A stretch of 64,000 nucleotides of DNA from Thalassotalea_F euphylliae (GTDB lineage Bacteria; Pseudomonadota; Gammaproteobacteria; Enterobacterales; Alteromonadaceae), in contig NZ_JBHUIB010000012.1 in assembly GCF_042682785.1 (NCBI RefSeq), positions 62,001-126,000 of the forward strand. Direction: 5' to 3'. Shown here in pieces: positions 35,544 to 44,492 of the stretch (position 1 is its first letter; each line of letters starts with the position of its first letter). Under the pieces are notes generated by a model. The model did not search any database and was not told where the DNA came from. It worked only from the letters and a program-made list of their open reading frames with translations. A program made the translations under genes and the position numbers.

Positions 35544-36215
35544 ATGAATAAAAAAATAGCGTTGATATCTGTCGCATTAACGTTCTTGATTTGCGGTACT
35601 GCATTTACAGCAAATGCCGAATCGAAAACGAGTTTTGATGGTTTAGAGCTTAAATCGAAAGATAACTCAAAAATGGTGTATATGGCGCCAGATGCTGATT
35701 TTTCGCAATATGGTTCGATACTACTGATGGAACCGGACGTTCGTTTCAAAAAAAACTGGCAGCGTGATTACAACCGCAAAGCATCAACGGTGAATGCGCG
35801 TGTTAGTGATGAGAAAATGTTACAGATGAAGCAAGATATGAAGACGGTCTTCACTGAAGCGTTTACAGAAGAATTCACTCGTCATGATTACCCTATCGTC
35901 TCTCAACCTGCAGCAAATACTATTGTAATTCGTCCTGCACTTATTGATTTGGATGTTAGCGTACCAGATGTAAAGTCGAGTTTTATGAGCCAAAAGGCCA
36001 CCAAACATTCGGGCTCCGCAACCTTGTATTTAGAGCTATATGATGGTGTGAGTGGCGATATCTTAGCGAGGGTAGCTGAAAATCGCTTTTTAGGTGAAGG
36101 CACAAATTACAGCCGCGCCAGTAAAACCCAAAACAGGGCCGATGCGAAATACACCATTTCTGGTTGGGCAAGAAAACTAAGAGAGTTTTTTGACCAAGCC
36201 AAAGCAACAAAGTAG
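35544..36215 (+). CDS. exported DUF3313-like protein, second paralogue
   Basis: The 223-residue product has a signal peptide (ALISVALTFLICGTAFTANA). It shares the blocks MVYMAPDADFSQYGSI, FKKNWQRDYNRKAST, VSDEKMLQMKQDM, IVIRPALIDLDVSVP, SSFMSQ, AENRFLGEG and TQNRADAKYT with the gene upstream, so the two arose by duplication and then diverged. AAAGAGGTCG precedes the ATG. An own promoter is likely since a terminator separates the pair. Confidence 0.75.
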   Translation: MNKKIALISVALTFLICGTAFTANAESKTSFDGLELKSKDNSKMVYMAPDADFSQYGSILLMEPDVRFKKNWQRDYNRKASTVNARVSDEKMLQMKQDMKTVFTEAFTEEFTRHDYPIVSQPAANTIVIRPALIDLDVSVPDVKSSFMSQKATKHSGSATLYLELYDGVSGDILARVAENRFLGEGTNYSRASKTQNRADAKYTISGWARKLREFFDQAKATK

Positions 36216-36220
36216 CTAAA

Positions 36221-36252
36221 AATAAAGCCTCGATAAAGAGGCTTTATTTTTG
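36221..36252. terminator. terminator after the second DUF3313-like gene
   Basis: AAATAAAGCCTC-gataaa-GAGGCTTTATTTTT forms a long stem with T-run, just after the stop codon. The stem core GCCTC/GAGGC is the same as in the terminator after the first paralogue, suggesting that the duplication included it. Confidence 0.85.
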
Positions 36253-36335
36253 TCTGAAATTTGACAATTCACAGAGAACGCCAACACTTAACCTATACAA
36301 AAATAATAAATTTTTGCTACAGGGATACGCTTCTG

Positions 36336-37154
36336 ATGACGCACACTCATATCATCTCTACGTCTGTTTTTTTACTTTCGTTGACAGTATTACTCTCTTC
36401 TTCAACGGTGTTGGCAGAGCCTAAAGACTCAAAGTCACTTGCGCAAGAAATTGCCAACCCTCTAACCACTATGGTCATTGTGCCTATACAGTATGAGTAC
36501 AATGACAACATAGGCCCTGAAGATGAAGGTAGCCGACATAATTTATTTGTCCAACCGATTATTCCATTCGAAGTAAATGATGAGTGGAACTTGATCACGC
36601 GTACGATAGTTCCTTTTATTGACCAGCAAGATATTTTTCCTGGTGCTGGCGATCAATCAGGTGTTGGTGATATCACTGCAAGTTTTTTTCTTTCGCCTGT
36701 CGAGCCTGCAGGAGGGTATTGGATTCATGGCTGGGGACCTGTGTTTCAGCTTGATACTGCCTCAGATGATTATCTTGGATTCGAAGAAAACGGCATTGGC
36801 TTAAGTTATGTTGGGTTAACTGTTGATGGCCCTAAAACTTATGGCTTTTTAACAAACCACATTTATTCTGCGGAGGGCAGCTTAGGTGACACCTATAGCA
36901 ACACCTTTATTCAGCCTTTCTTTGATTATACAACTGAAGGTGCAATGACCTTCGAGCTAACCTCCGAATCAGCCTACAATTGGAATGACGACCAATGGTC
37001 TATTCCTATCACATTAACTGCATCTCAGTATTTTGAAGTGGGTGGACAAGCTCTGCTGCTAGGTGGTGGTGTAAAATATTGGCTTAAGTCGGCTGACAGC
37101 GACCCAGAGGATTGGTCGTTGAATATCAATTTATACTTATTGTTTCCTCGTTAG
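36336..37154 (+). CDS. outer-membrane beta-barrel protein (phenol_MetA_deg-like)
   Basis: The 272-residue product has a signal peptide (STSVFLLSLTVLLSSSTVLA) and then the pattern ANPLTTMVIVPIQYEYNDNIGP, LFVQPIIPFEVNDEWNLITRTIVPFI and GVGDITASFFLSP seen in the phenol_MetA_deg/transporter barrel family; the C-terminus ends in LYLLFPR, near an aromatic. ATG at 36336 is chosen over an earlier one at 36261 because the signal peptide begins there. It converges with the AraC-family gene, 25 bases away. Close to the DUF1254/HlyD genes, it could be their outer-membrane partner, which is inference. Confidence 0.7.
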   Translation: MTHTHIISTSVFLLSLTVLLSSSTVLAEPKDSKSLAQEIANPLTTMVIVPIQYEYNDNIGPEDEGSRHNLFVQPIIPFEVNDEWNLITRTIVPFIDQQDIFPGAGDQSGVGDITASFFLSPVEPAGGYWIHGWGPVFQLDTASDDYLGFEENGIGLSYVGLTVDGPKTYGFLTNHIYSAEGSLGDTYSNTFIQPFFDYTTEGAMTFELTSESAYNWNDDQWSIPITLTASQYFEVGGQALLLGGGVKYWLKSADSDPEDWSLNINLYLLFPR

Positions 37155-37179
37155 TTCTCCCACCAGGTGAAGCCGTTCA

Positions 37180-38175
37180 CTAGGTTATAAATAGTCGGCT
37201 TTCACTGCGGCTTAACCAACTAAAAAATTTAGCATCCGTATTATCTGCTTGTCGCTTTGACGGAGAAAAGCCAAACCAGTGTTTGTATGCTGCAGAAGCT
37301 CTCCCCATATGTTTAAACCCGGCGGCATGGGCCGCTGACTCGACCGTTCTATGGCGTGGTAAAAAGCAATGGAATTTATATAAGCGATATTGCTTTAGAA
37401 ACTGCAATGGCGTCAGGTTCAATTGTGCTTTGAATATGTACTGTAAGTTGCGCACTGTGGTGTGCGCGTGGTTCGCTACGTCACCAATCATGAAGGGTTG
37501 ATGATAGTAGGCTTTGATGTACTCAACGGCCCTCGCTAATACCCTTGATCTTGAATCTATTTTTACGTTTGAGGTCATTTGCTCACATACCATGTTGAGT
37601 AGCTCACTCGCAGCTTGCGTGATTTGATTGCTCAGTAGTGCCGTGTTTGCGGGTTGCTGAAAAGGCTGATTTATCAGTTGTGTGAATCTCTGACTAGTCT
37701 CTTGCAGCGCCGACTGTTCAATGGCATTCCGCCTAATACTGCGGCCTCGCTCAAGCAGTATCATAAGTTCGCTTTCGCTCAATAAGTGTTGCGCCATATC
37801 GGCATCAATAGCTAACGTGAGAGACGGTGTGCCACCAGCAAATTGCCAGTGTGCATAGTCGCCCGGCGTCACTAAGAAGCTTTGATAGTCGTCATCGTTA
37901 TGTTGATAAAAGGCATTGAATGAATGTCTATTGGGTGAAGGCAACACAAAAGAGAATGCCGACTCTACGCTTTTTCCGTGTTGTGAGACTATCGAGTCGC
38001 TAAAGCGTTCGACTACGGCAATGCCTTGATGATACAGCCAGTTGACATCTAGCGTCGCACCGCCGTTGTCAGCAATATTGGCTAAGTCAAATTCGGCAAA
38101 AGCGCGATCATAGTCTTCGAGTGGTACTTGCGTGCAAGAAAAGCGTTGAATATTTTCGGCCAGCAATGCTTTCAT
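37180..38175 (-). CDS. AraC-family transcriptional regulator
   Basis: The 331-residue product has a C-terminal AraC/XylS-type double helix-turn-helix (about residues 215-315: ARAVEYIKAYYHQPFMIGDVANHAHTT-type first helix region, then FKHMGRASAAYKHWFGFSPSK) and an N-terminal ligand-like domain with GDYAHWQFAGGTPSLTL. It is downstream of, and on the same strand as, the DUF1254 and HlyD-like genes, making it a candidate regulator of them. The ligand is not known. Confidence 0.85.
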   Translation of the reverse strand: MKALLAENIQRFSCTQVPLEDYDRAFAEFDLANIADNGGATLDVNWLYHQGIAVVERFSDSIVSQHGKSVESAFSFVLPSPNRHSFNAFYQHNDDDYQSFLVTPGDYAHWQFAGGTPSLTLAIDADMAQHLLSESELMILLERGRSIRRNAIEQSALQETSQRFTQLINQPFQQPANTALLSNQITQAASELLNMVCEQMTSNVKIDSRSRVLARAVEYIKAYYHQPFMIGDVANHAHTTVRNLQYIFKAQLNLTPLQFLKQYRLYKFHCFLPRHRTVESAAHAAGFKHMGRASAAYKHWFGFSPSKRQADNTDAKFFSWLSRSESRLFIT

Positions 38176-38272
38176 AAGTGTTGATGTGTTACTGCTTTGG
38201 TATTTCTATTCATACGGTGAAACGCGCTAAACCTATCACCGTGATTTTGGGAGTTATATAACGAGACTGTTA

Positions 38273-39757
38273 TTACTTCTGTAAGGTTAAGTCAGAAGGG
38301 CGCCATGATTTATCAAACCAAGCCTTAGTCGGGCCGTAAGCGCGGAAAATGATATTAAAGCCTTTACCGGGCATGGTTTGTACCCAATTATTTTCCATGC
38401 CTTTTGGCGCAGTCGGTGAGAAGTGAACAGTAATTGTCCCGTCTTTGTTGACCACTAAGCCTTTTTTCAAGCCGTCGACACCCGCATCTCGTTGATCGGT
38501 TTCAAGCATCGAGCGTGTTTGGTTATCGTAAATCATAAACGACCAAAACGCTTTCACAGGTACATTTTTAGGTAAGGTCACTGTGTAGTGCTTACTGCCG
38601 TCAAATATCTTGCCATCAGCGTCACGCGTCGCAAGCAAGTAGGCAGAACCTTGGCCTTCGGTTTTTGTTACCATGTCTGGCGTAATGCCTGTTGCCATAA
38701 AGTGGAACATGGTGCGCTCATCCGCAGAGATGATACCGTTGTCATCCTTAAACTCATGGCCACTTATCAGTGGTGTAAACCATTGACGGTTGTCATATAC
38801 CATAACCTCATCTTCTGGGAAGAAGTAGGTTGCACGTGCTTCAGCAGTAGCGATTTTTGCGGCTTCAATAAAAATAGCCTTCATGCGCGCATCAGGCTTA
38901 AATGGTTTGCCCTTTTCGATACCAAGATCTTTTGCTAGCGCTATCCATTCTTCATTCCAAATATTGCTTGGTTCATACTGAATTAGCGCGTTGATCTCGT
39001 CGTAGAACTTTTCGTTCATGGCATGTACGGTGTTGTACTGTACATCAGTAAGATTAATGAATTCTGTTTTTGGTGTTTCACCATAAGGGTAGAGTTTCAT
39101 GGTGTTTTTCAGCGCTTGGATGTTTTTCGCAGCATCTGCTTTTTGACCTGCAATACGCAATAACAACCAATGTTGATAGCCATCAGATTTTATCGGGATA
39201 TAACCTGCAGGTACTTCGCCGGTATAGCTTTTGTGGTAGATGAAGTACTTGCCACCTTTCCCTTTGTCTTGAGGGTGCGTAACACCGACTCTATCAGTAA
39301 ACATAAACGCCGCATTGTCGAGCAAGCCTAAAACTGGCGTACCGACTTCTAGCACTACAGGGCCATTTTTTACATCGACTTCACTGGTCACATAGGGGGT
39401 TGTTGTATTTGGTGTTAACCATACGCCTCGCGCATTTAGCATTCCTTCAGAAATACCAATCGTTTGGTTCGGCTTCATACCGATGCTTTCATGTCCAGCG
39501 AACATACCTTGCATAGACGCTGCTGGAATACCACTCAAGAACACTCGTACAGCGGTTGCAGTGTCGACAAAATCTCGAGCTTTTACATAAGTGTCTTTCG
39601 ATGGTGCGCCATCGGTGTAATTCATCTCACCCAAATAAGTAGAAGTCACTTTATTGGGGGTCACAACTTCGGGAGGGACTTTGGCTTTGTAAGTCGGCTC
39701 CGCGGCGACTGAGAATACCAATGAACTGATAACTGCAGATAACAATAACTTTTTCAT
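38273..39757 (-). CDS. exported DUF1254/DUF1214 protein
   Basis: The 494-residue product has a signal peptide (LLLSAVISSLVFSVAA-EP). The N-terminal half has the DUF1254 pattern (ARDFVDTATAVRVFLSGIPAASMQ, LTPNTTTPYVTSEVDV, KYFIYH) and the C-terminal part the DUF1214 pattern (FWSFMIYDNQTRSML, NWVQTMPGKGFNIIFRAYGPTKAWFDKSWRP). These domains usually occur together, in exported proteins of unknown function. The gene lies 24 bases after the HlyD-like gene on the same strand, so they are likely one operon. Confidence 0.85.
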   Translation of the reverse strand: MKKLLLSAVISSLVFSVAAEPTYKAKVPPEVVTPNKVTSTYLGEMNYTDGAPSKDTYVKARDFVDTATAVRVFLSGIPAASMQGMFAGHESIGMKPNQTIGISEGMLNARGVWLTPNTTTPYVTSEVDVKNGPVVLEVGTPVLGLLDNAAFMFTDRVGVTHPQDKGKGGKYFIYHKSYTGEVPAGYIPIKSDGYQHWLLLRIAGQKADAAKNIQALKNTMKLYPYGETPKTEFINLTDVQYNTVHAMNEKFYDEINALIQYEPSNIWNEEWIALAKDLGIEKGKPFKPDARMKAIFIEAAKIATAEARATYFFPEDEVMVYDNRQWFTPLISGHEFKDDNGIISADERTMFHFMATGITPDMVTKTEGQGSAYLLATRDADGKIFDGSKHYTVTLPKNVPVKAFWSFMIYDNQTRSMLETDQRDAGVDGLKKGLVVNKDGTITVHFSPTAPKGMENNWVQTMPGKGFNIIFRAYGPTKAWFDKSWRPSDLTLQK

Positions 39758-39781
39758 TCTATATTCCTCATAAAACTTGAA

Positions 39782-40771
39782 TTACAGTGCGTTTAGATAC
39801 GCTTTGTATGCTTTTAAGCGCACAGTTGCACCACCAATAATGTCCATGAACCCTAAGATTGCAGCTGGCTTTTTCGCTGATATCCAGCCGGAACCTGTTG
39901 CACCAATCGGGATGTTGTAGCCTTCTGGTTCTTCAAATTCGATGACTACGGTTCGGCCGTGTCCACCGGTATTTTTACCCACATGCTGTTTGACTGATTG
40001 GTCTCCACCTCTCACCGACATCATGGCTTCGCCAGTACCCGTGGTGACGCTATGAACTCGCCCACGGAAGATCTCGCCTGGGTATGCATTCACGTAAAAT
40101 TCCGCAAATTGGCCTTTTTCAATGTAGCGGTATGCTTGGTCAGGAATTCGCATTTCTAAAAATTTTTTGCTTGTGTCGTATATATGCATGTTGCCGATAC
40201 GCGAACCGCTTGCAATGTTGGTAATCGACACTTGCCCGTCAAAAGGTGCTCGTACTGTTTTACGCGCTTGGTCAAAAATTGCTTTGTCCAAATCTGCTTG
40301 CAGTGATTCTTTGTTTGAGCGGGCAGCAGCGAGGTCAGTTTTCATTTTTTCTACCGTGCGCTCAGCGAAAATGCCTGGTGCTTCAACACTGCGCTGAATG
40401 TCATTTTGCAATTGAATAATCAGCGCGTCTTGCTGCTCAATATCTGCCTCAATGGCTTCTAAAATCGCTTCAGATTCGTTATCAACGAGTGAATAAACAA
40501 TATCGCCTTTCTTCAACTTTTGATTGTGGGTAACGTTAACTTGCGCAATTTGCTCACCAACTAAGGGACTCAAAATCGCATGCGGTGCTTTGATGGTTGA
40601 ACTATCAGTAAAATCAGCGGGTGACCAAAAACGGTGCGCAGTAAACAGCATGAAAGATATGAAAAAACCAAACCCGACGATGTATGCGGCATTACGCAGC
40701 GTCCATTTGATTACGCCTATTTTGACTAGAATCCACATGATGAAGATATAAGGAAGCATTATCTCTTTCAT
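39782..40771 (-). CDS. HlyD/EmrA-type membrane fusion protein
   Basis: The 329-residue product has one N-terminal membrane segment (about 24-45) and then the HlyD-type lipoyl/barrel-sandwich layout: APHAILSPLVGEQIAQVNVTHNQKLKKGDIVYSL, a coiled-coil at about 85-150 (IEADIEQQDALIIQLQND and KMKTDLAAARSNKESLQADL), then VRAPFDGQVSITNIASGSRIG. It follows a small membrane protein gene with a one-codon gap. Such pairs (small membrane protein plus HlyD) resemble the YibH/YiaV group and DUF3302 partners. No export pump is encoded nearby, so the partner is unknown. Confidence 0.82.
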   Translation of the reverse strand: MKEIMLPYIFIMWILVKIGVIKWTLRNAAYIVGFGFFISFMLFTAHRFWSPADFTDSSTIKAPHAILSPLVGEQIAQVNVTHNQKLKKGDIVYSLVDNESEAILEAIEADIEQQDALIIQLQNDIQRSVEAPGIFAERTVEKMKTDLAAARSNKESLQADLDKAIFDQARKTVRAPFDGQVSITNIASGSRIGNMHIYDTSKKFLEMRIPDQAYRYIEKGQFAEFYVNAYPGEIFRGRVHSVTTGTGEAMMSVRGGDQSVKQHVGKNTGGHGRTVVIEFEEPEGYNIPIGATGSGWISAKKPAAILGFMDIIGGATVRLKAYKAYLNAL

Positions 40772-40773
40772 GA

Positions 40774-41262
40774 CTAGTGCTCCCCTTCTTTTTTGGTATC
40801 CGTTGTTTGCGGTGCGCTTACTTCACCACGAACAATCCGAGAGAGTGAGTGCGCAATATGTCCCCAACTGGTGAACGCAATGATAATCGCCAGTACCCAC
40901 CAGGTTTTATCAATAAATAGACCACACAGCGACAGTGCAAATACTAATTGGATATGAGGGGAACCGGCACCTTCCGCTTTATGAACGGCTACTTCGTGCA
41001 ATTGCCATAACAGATAGGCCACGTAGGCAAAAATAGATAAGGTGACGAGGAAAATTAACCCCATAAACACTTCTGAGTTGAGTAATCCGATAATGGTTGG
41101 GTAACCGTTAGAAAAATAAGATTCTGGAAGTGTTTTTCCGTGAATAGCGCCCAAAAATGAAAACGCTTTTGAAATAATCACGATGGCTGCAATGACACCA
41201 ATGGCTTTAGCTATTTTGGTGGCAATGCTACGTGGTGGTTTGTCGACTAAATGTGTACTCAT
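40774..41262 (-). CDS. small inner-membrane protein preceding the HlyD-like gene
   Basis: The 162-residue product has about four membrane segments (AIGVIAAIVIISKAFSFLG, VFMGLIFLVTLSIFAYVAYLL, IQLVFALSLCGLFIDK and WVLAIIIAFTSWGHIA). The frame extends to 41292, but ATG at 41262 has GGAG six bases upstream and starts the shorter N-terminus MSTHLVDKPPR, so it is preferred. Its stop is 2 bases before the start of the HlyD-like gene. I do not recognise a family; genomic position suggests a partner of the fusion protein. Confidence 0.72.
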   Translation of the reverse strand: MSTHLVDKPPRSIATKIAKAIGVIAAIVIISKAFSFLGAIHGKTLPESYFSNGYPTIIGLLNSEVFMGLIFLVTLSIFAYVAYLLWQLHEVAVHKAEGAGSPHIQLVFALSLCGLFIDKTWWVLAIIIAFTSWGHIAHSLSRIVRGEVSAPQTTDTKKEGEH

Positions 41263-41604
41263 TTCACGCTCCACATCCCACTTGGGACTCACATTACTTT
41301 GTATTGCCTAACCACTGGTCAGACCTTGTACATCTAGTGTAATAACAGCTTTATATTACATCCAATTACATATACGCATCTGAGTTATGAGTGTGACACA
41401 TATCTCAAAATTTATGCTCGTTGTATGAAAAATAAGATTATGTATTTATAAAATTATGTCGTAATTGCAATAACTTACTATGCTTGTTGTATGCTTATTA
41501 TCCAAATTACGAAAAAACCTTGGGTAAAGGCAAGAAATTAGTCAAAATTTAATCAACTTCAGTAATATAGACGTTACTGCACTGATTTTACGAAGGAATG
41601 ACGT
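41263..41604. other. 342-bp divergent intergenic region
   Basis: The region is very AT-rich, mainly between 41340 and 41580. It has no open frame or recognisable RNA and must hold promoters for the small membrane protein operon (minus) and the next outer-membrane gene (plus). No operator could be defined. Confidence 0.35.
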
Positions 41605-42387
41605 ATGAAGTTTATGACCACTACGCTTGCAGCCGTTTGTTTGTTTTCGGCTTGTGCCGCCAATGCAAACTCCCCTTGGACCGTCGAGCTTACGCCTTAT
41701 ATATGGGCTGCTGCGAACAAAGGTTCTACAGGGGCTTTTATTGAAACTGACAGCGGTGAGCGTTTCGAGTCTGTTACGGATGTTGATATTTCCTTCCAAG
41801 ATTTAGCGGATCATCTTGAAGTCGGTACCATGTTTAATTTGTCAGCGCACAATGGCGACTGGTTGTTGTTTACAGAGTTTACTTACCTGAAAGTAACCGA
41901 CGATCAAAGTGTGGCATCAGGTCCTACAGGTAATGTGGATGTTGATGGTGAGCTTGAAATCAAAGGTTCGCTTTGGGATGCTGGCGTTGGTTACCGATTA
42001 TTTGAAACGCAAAATGTCATCGGGTTTGGCTATGTAGGTGCGCGTTACTTAGATCTAGAGGCAGACTTAGCGCTTGTGTCGGATTTAGGCGGTACCATTA
42101 CTCAAACAACTGTCGGTGACGACTTTGTGGATATGTTTGTCGGCGTCCACATGCAGTATAACTTTAACAATGGGTTACGCTTGCAGGGTAGAGCAGAAGT
42201 CGGTGGCTTTGACGACGAGCCTAGTGAAAATCAAATGGTGAATATTACTCTGCATCATCAATTGTCTAGGCAATGGTCAATGAAATACTTCTACCGATAC
42301 ATGACGATTGATTATGCTGATAATGGTTTTATCTATGACATGGAAGTGTCTGGCCCAGGGATAGGCATAACCTACCTGTTTGACTAG
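41605..42387 (+). CDS. outer-membrane barrel-like exported protein
   Basis: The 260-residue product has a signal peptide (TTLAAVCLFSACAANA-NS). The remaining sequence alternates strands and ends with GPGIGITYLFD, with many aromatic-ended strands (WTVELTPYIWAA, GDWLLFTEFTYLKVT, GVGYRLFETQNVIGFGYVGARYL), which suggests an eight-to-ten-strand outer-membrane barrel. The cysteine in SACA is in a hydrophobic context but is not a good lipobox. GAAGGAATG precedes the ATG. Ligand unknown. Confidence 0.68.
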   Translation: MKFMTTTLAAVCLFSACAANANSPWTVELTPYIWAAANKGSTGAFIETDSGERFESVTDVDISFQDLADHLEVGTMFNLSAHNGDWLLFTEFTYLKVTDDQSVASGPTGNVDVDGELEIKGSLWDAGVGYRLFETQNVIGFGYVGARYLDLEADLALVSDLGGTITQTTVGDDFVDMFVGVHMQYNFNNGLRLQGRAEVGGFDDEPSENQMVNITLHHQLSRQWSMKYFYRYMTIDYADNGFIYDMEVSGPGIGITYLFD

Positions 42388-42412
42388 AACGACTCTGATA
42401 TCAATCGATGAG

Positions 42413-42440
42413 CATCAAGCCGCTATTCAGCGGCTTGATG
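42413..42440. terminator. hairpin between convergent genes
   Basis: CATCAAGCCGC-tattca-GCGGCTTGATG is an 11-bp perfect stem across the end of the minus-strand gene at 42423. There is no clear T-run on either strand, so it may be a factor-assisted or mRNA-stability structure. Confidence 0.5.
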
Positions 42441-42827
42441 TGTTTCAGGGGCAATATCTTTTACCCATTGGTATTTGTTTTCATTTCCTCGAGTTAGGGT
42501 GGTGCATAGCTCGCCTTTTGGGGCATCTAATTGCATAGCTTTATAGCCTGCATGTGCATTGCGTTTTATCTTTTTCCAGTTCACCCCTTGCGCACTAGGG
42601 TAACCCTCAGACATCGCCTTGATATCGGCAAGCTCTTTGAATTTGTTTGCATCGATAGCGACACCACATTCTCGTGTCAAGTATAAAGACTTTGCTCCAG
42701 AGTCGGCCAACAATTGCTCTACGTCGTAGCGCTGTTGCTGGTTTAACTCTATATTGGCGGTAGCGTTAGCTGTCACACTAGCAGACAGCAACATTAAGCC
42801 TAGTGTTATTAGTTTTTTCATCATCAT
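42423..42827 (-). CDS. small exported protein, unknown
   Basis: The 134-residue product has a signal peptide (KLITLGLMLLSASVTANA) and two cysteines (TRECGV and GELCTT) that may pair in the periplasm. No known domain is recognised. It lies 10 bases after a DUF4136-like lipoprotein gene on the same strand, so the two may be co-transcribed. The start has two adjacent methionines (MMMKK); the exact one is not resolved. Confidence 0.68.
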   Translation of the reverse strand: MMMKKLITLGLMLLSASVTANATANIELNQQQRYDVEQLLADSGAKSLYLTRECGVAIDANKFKELADIKAMSEGYPSAQGVNWKKIKRNAHAGYKAMQLDAPKGELCTTLTRGNENKYQWVKDIAPETHQAAE

Positions 42828-42837
42828 TTCTCTTTAA

Positions 42838-43383
42838 TTATGCTGCAGGCATGGTCGACATCATGCTTGAAATGGCTTGGTTAATGGCTGCTTCACGTTC
42901 GGCTGTATTATCGTAATGCTTGATTGGTTTTTGCAGCGTGCTGCGCCACACCGATTGCATAGATTCTCGGTCGATAACATCCACAATGAGTGTTCCCTCA
43001 ACATAATTTCGGGTGTGAATTTGCTGACTGTCTGCAGCACTATAGCCGTAACGACCATAGTAACCACCCGTATGCGTACTGTAGACCTTGGTCTTATCTT
43101 TGGTCACGACAAAGTAGCTAACCAGCACATCGGCTTCGTTTTCAGAGGCTTCTTCAATACCCGCTTGTTCAAGCGAGTCTTCAATAGCGTTATTCAAACG
43201 GCTGCGGTCAATATCACTTAATAACGGGTTTTTAATATGCTCGTCGCCAATCACGGCAAAACTGTCGACTTCGGCGAAGTTGTAACTGTTGCTGTAGTCT
43301 GTTTTTGGGGCATAGGTAGTCGAACATGCACTTACTATCAACGCTAGTGGTAAAGCGACAAATACAGATTTTTTCATATTCAT
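42838..43383 (-). CDS. DUF4136-type lipoprotein
   Basis: The 181-residue product has a lipobox (VSACSTT, Cys20) and the DUF4136 features: TDYSNSYNFAEVDSFAVI at the start, NAIEDSLEQAG, NEADVLVSYF, then EGTLIVDVIDRESMQSVWRST. Such lipoproteins face the periplasm; function is not known. The gene is divergent from a LysR gene and followed by the small exported protein gene. Confidence 0.82.
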   Translation of the reverse strand: MNMKKSVFVALPLALIVSACSTTYAPKTDYSNSYNFAEVDSFAVIGDEHIKNPLLSDIDRSRLNNAIEDSLEQAGIEEASENEADVLVSYFVVTKDKTKVYSTHTGGYYGRYGYSAADSQQIHTRNYVEGTLIVDVIDRESMQSVWRSTLQKPIKHYDNTAEREAAINQAISSMMSTMPAA

Positions 43384-43538
43384 TACTCCTAAGAAGTACG
43401 TTAATAAATCGTTGTATTCGTATAGTAGTCGCCGTTTTTTATGCAGGCCAATGACTCTTTCGCATTGAACTTATGCATTGTGTGCATATCACCCTATACT
43501 GAGAGCATGGCAATGTGTAAAACCGTAAGGAAGAAAAA

Positions 43539-44492
43539 GTGGCCGATATCGAGCAGCGCTTGTCGCGCATTGATTTGAATTTGTTGGTGTCTTTAAGTGT
43601 GTTGTTGAGAGAGCGTAACGTAAGCAAAGCAGCTGAAATGCTCTACTTATCGCAATCAGCAATGAGCCGAACGCTACAGCGATTACGCGACTTATTTGAT
43701 GATCCGCTGTTTCATCGAACAAGCAGGGGAATAACACCTACCGCCAGAGCGCTTGAACTAGAGCTAATGTTGCCGAAAGTGTTAGCGAATTTGTCTAGCA
43801 TTATTGAGCCCCCTGATTTTCATCCGGAAACTGCAGAGAGGACGTTTTCGATATCAATGCCGCCAATTATCAGTCAGTTAGCAAGTGTGCCGTTAATTAC
43901 GTATTTGCAACAGCATGCGCCTAATATTGCCATTGAAGAACATCCTTTACCGATTGTACCAACGAAATGGCTTGAAGATGGCACCGTTGATTTTGCATTG
44001 CATATTATAGCGCCTGAGGGAGGCCAGTATGCAGTACATAGTTTAGGAGAGTTTTCACCAGCAATATATGGTCGAATTGGTCACCCACTGACACTGCGGT
44101 CTCATGTGACACTGGATGACTGTTTGTCATTCAACTTTGTTGAACTGAAGGTTGATGCCAGTGTTGATATGCACATTAAGCACCCGTTGAATGAACGATT
44201 ATTTAGCGGTGACAGCCGCAAAAAGGTTATTTTTCAAAGCTACCAACTAAACTCATTGCTGGGTGTGGTTGCCAACACTGATTCTTTATATGTTGGTTTT
44301 GACGCATTGACCGTTGCGTCTGAGCAGCGAGCCAAACTAGTCCCTATTTATCAGTTCAGTTTGCCGGAAGAACAACAAGTGGCACTGTTTTTAATCAGTC
44401 ATGAACGGGTGGCGAATTCGCCTGCCCACCAATGGATGGAGCAGACGATCAAGCTAATTCTTAATGAGACGGTTCGCTCGCCAGAGACTTAA
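43539..44492 (+). CDS. LysR-family transcriptional regulator
   Basis: The 317-residue product has an N-terminal helix-turn-helix (LSVLLRERNVSKAAEMLYLSQ, then SAMSRTLQRLRDLFDDPLF) and a substrate domain starting near residue 95 (RTFSISMPPII). The start is GTG at 43539 with AAGGAAG 8 bases ahead. It is convergent with the MFS gene; the coding ends overlap by 32 bases. The HTH resembles the NodD/PcpR-like branch (HRTSRGITPTARA). The effector is unknown. Confidence 0.85.
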   Translation: MADIEQRLSRIDLNLLVSLSVLLRERNVSKAAEMLYLSQSAMSRTLQRLRDLFDDPLFHRTSRGITPTARALELELMLPKVLANLSSIIEPPDFHPETAERTFSISMPPIISQLASVPLITYLQQHAPNIAIEEHPLPIVPTKWLEDGTVDFALHIIAPEGGQYAVHSLGEFSPAIYGRIGHPLTLRSHVTLDDCLSFNFVELKVDASVDMHIKHPLNERLFSGDSRKKVIFQSYQLNSLLGVVANTDSLYVGFDALTVASEQRAKLVPIYQFSLPEEQQVALFLISHERVANSPAHQWMEQTIKLILNETVRSPET

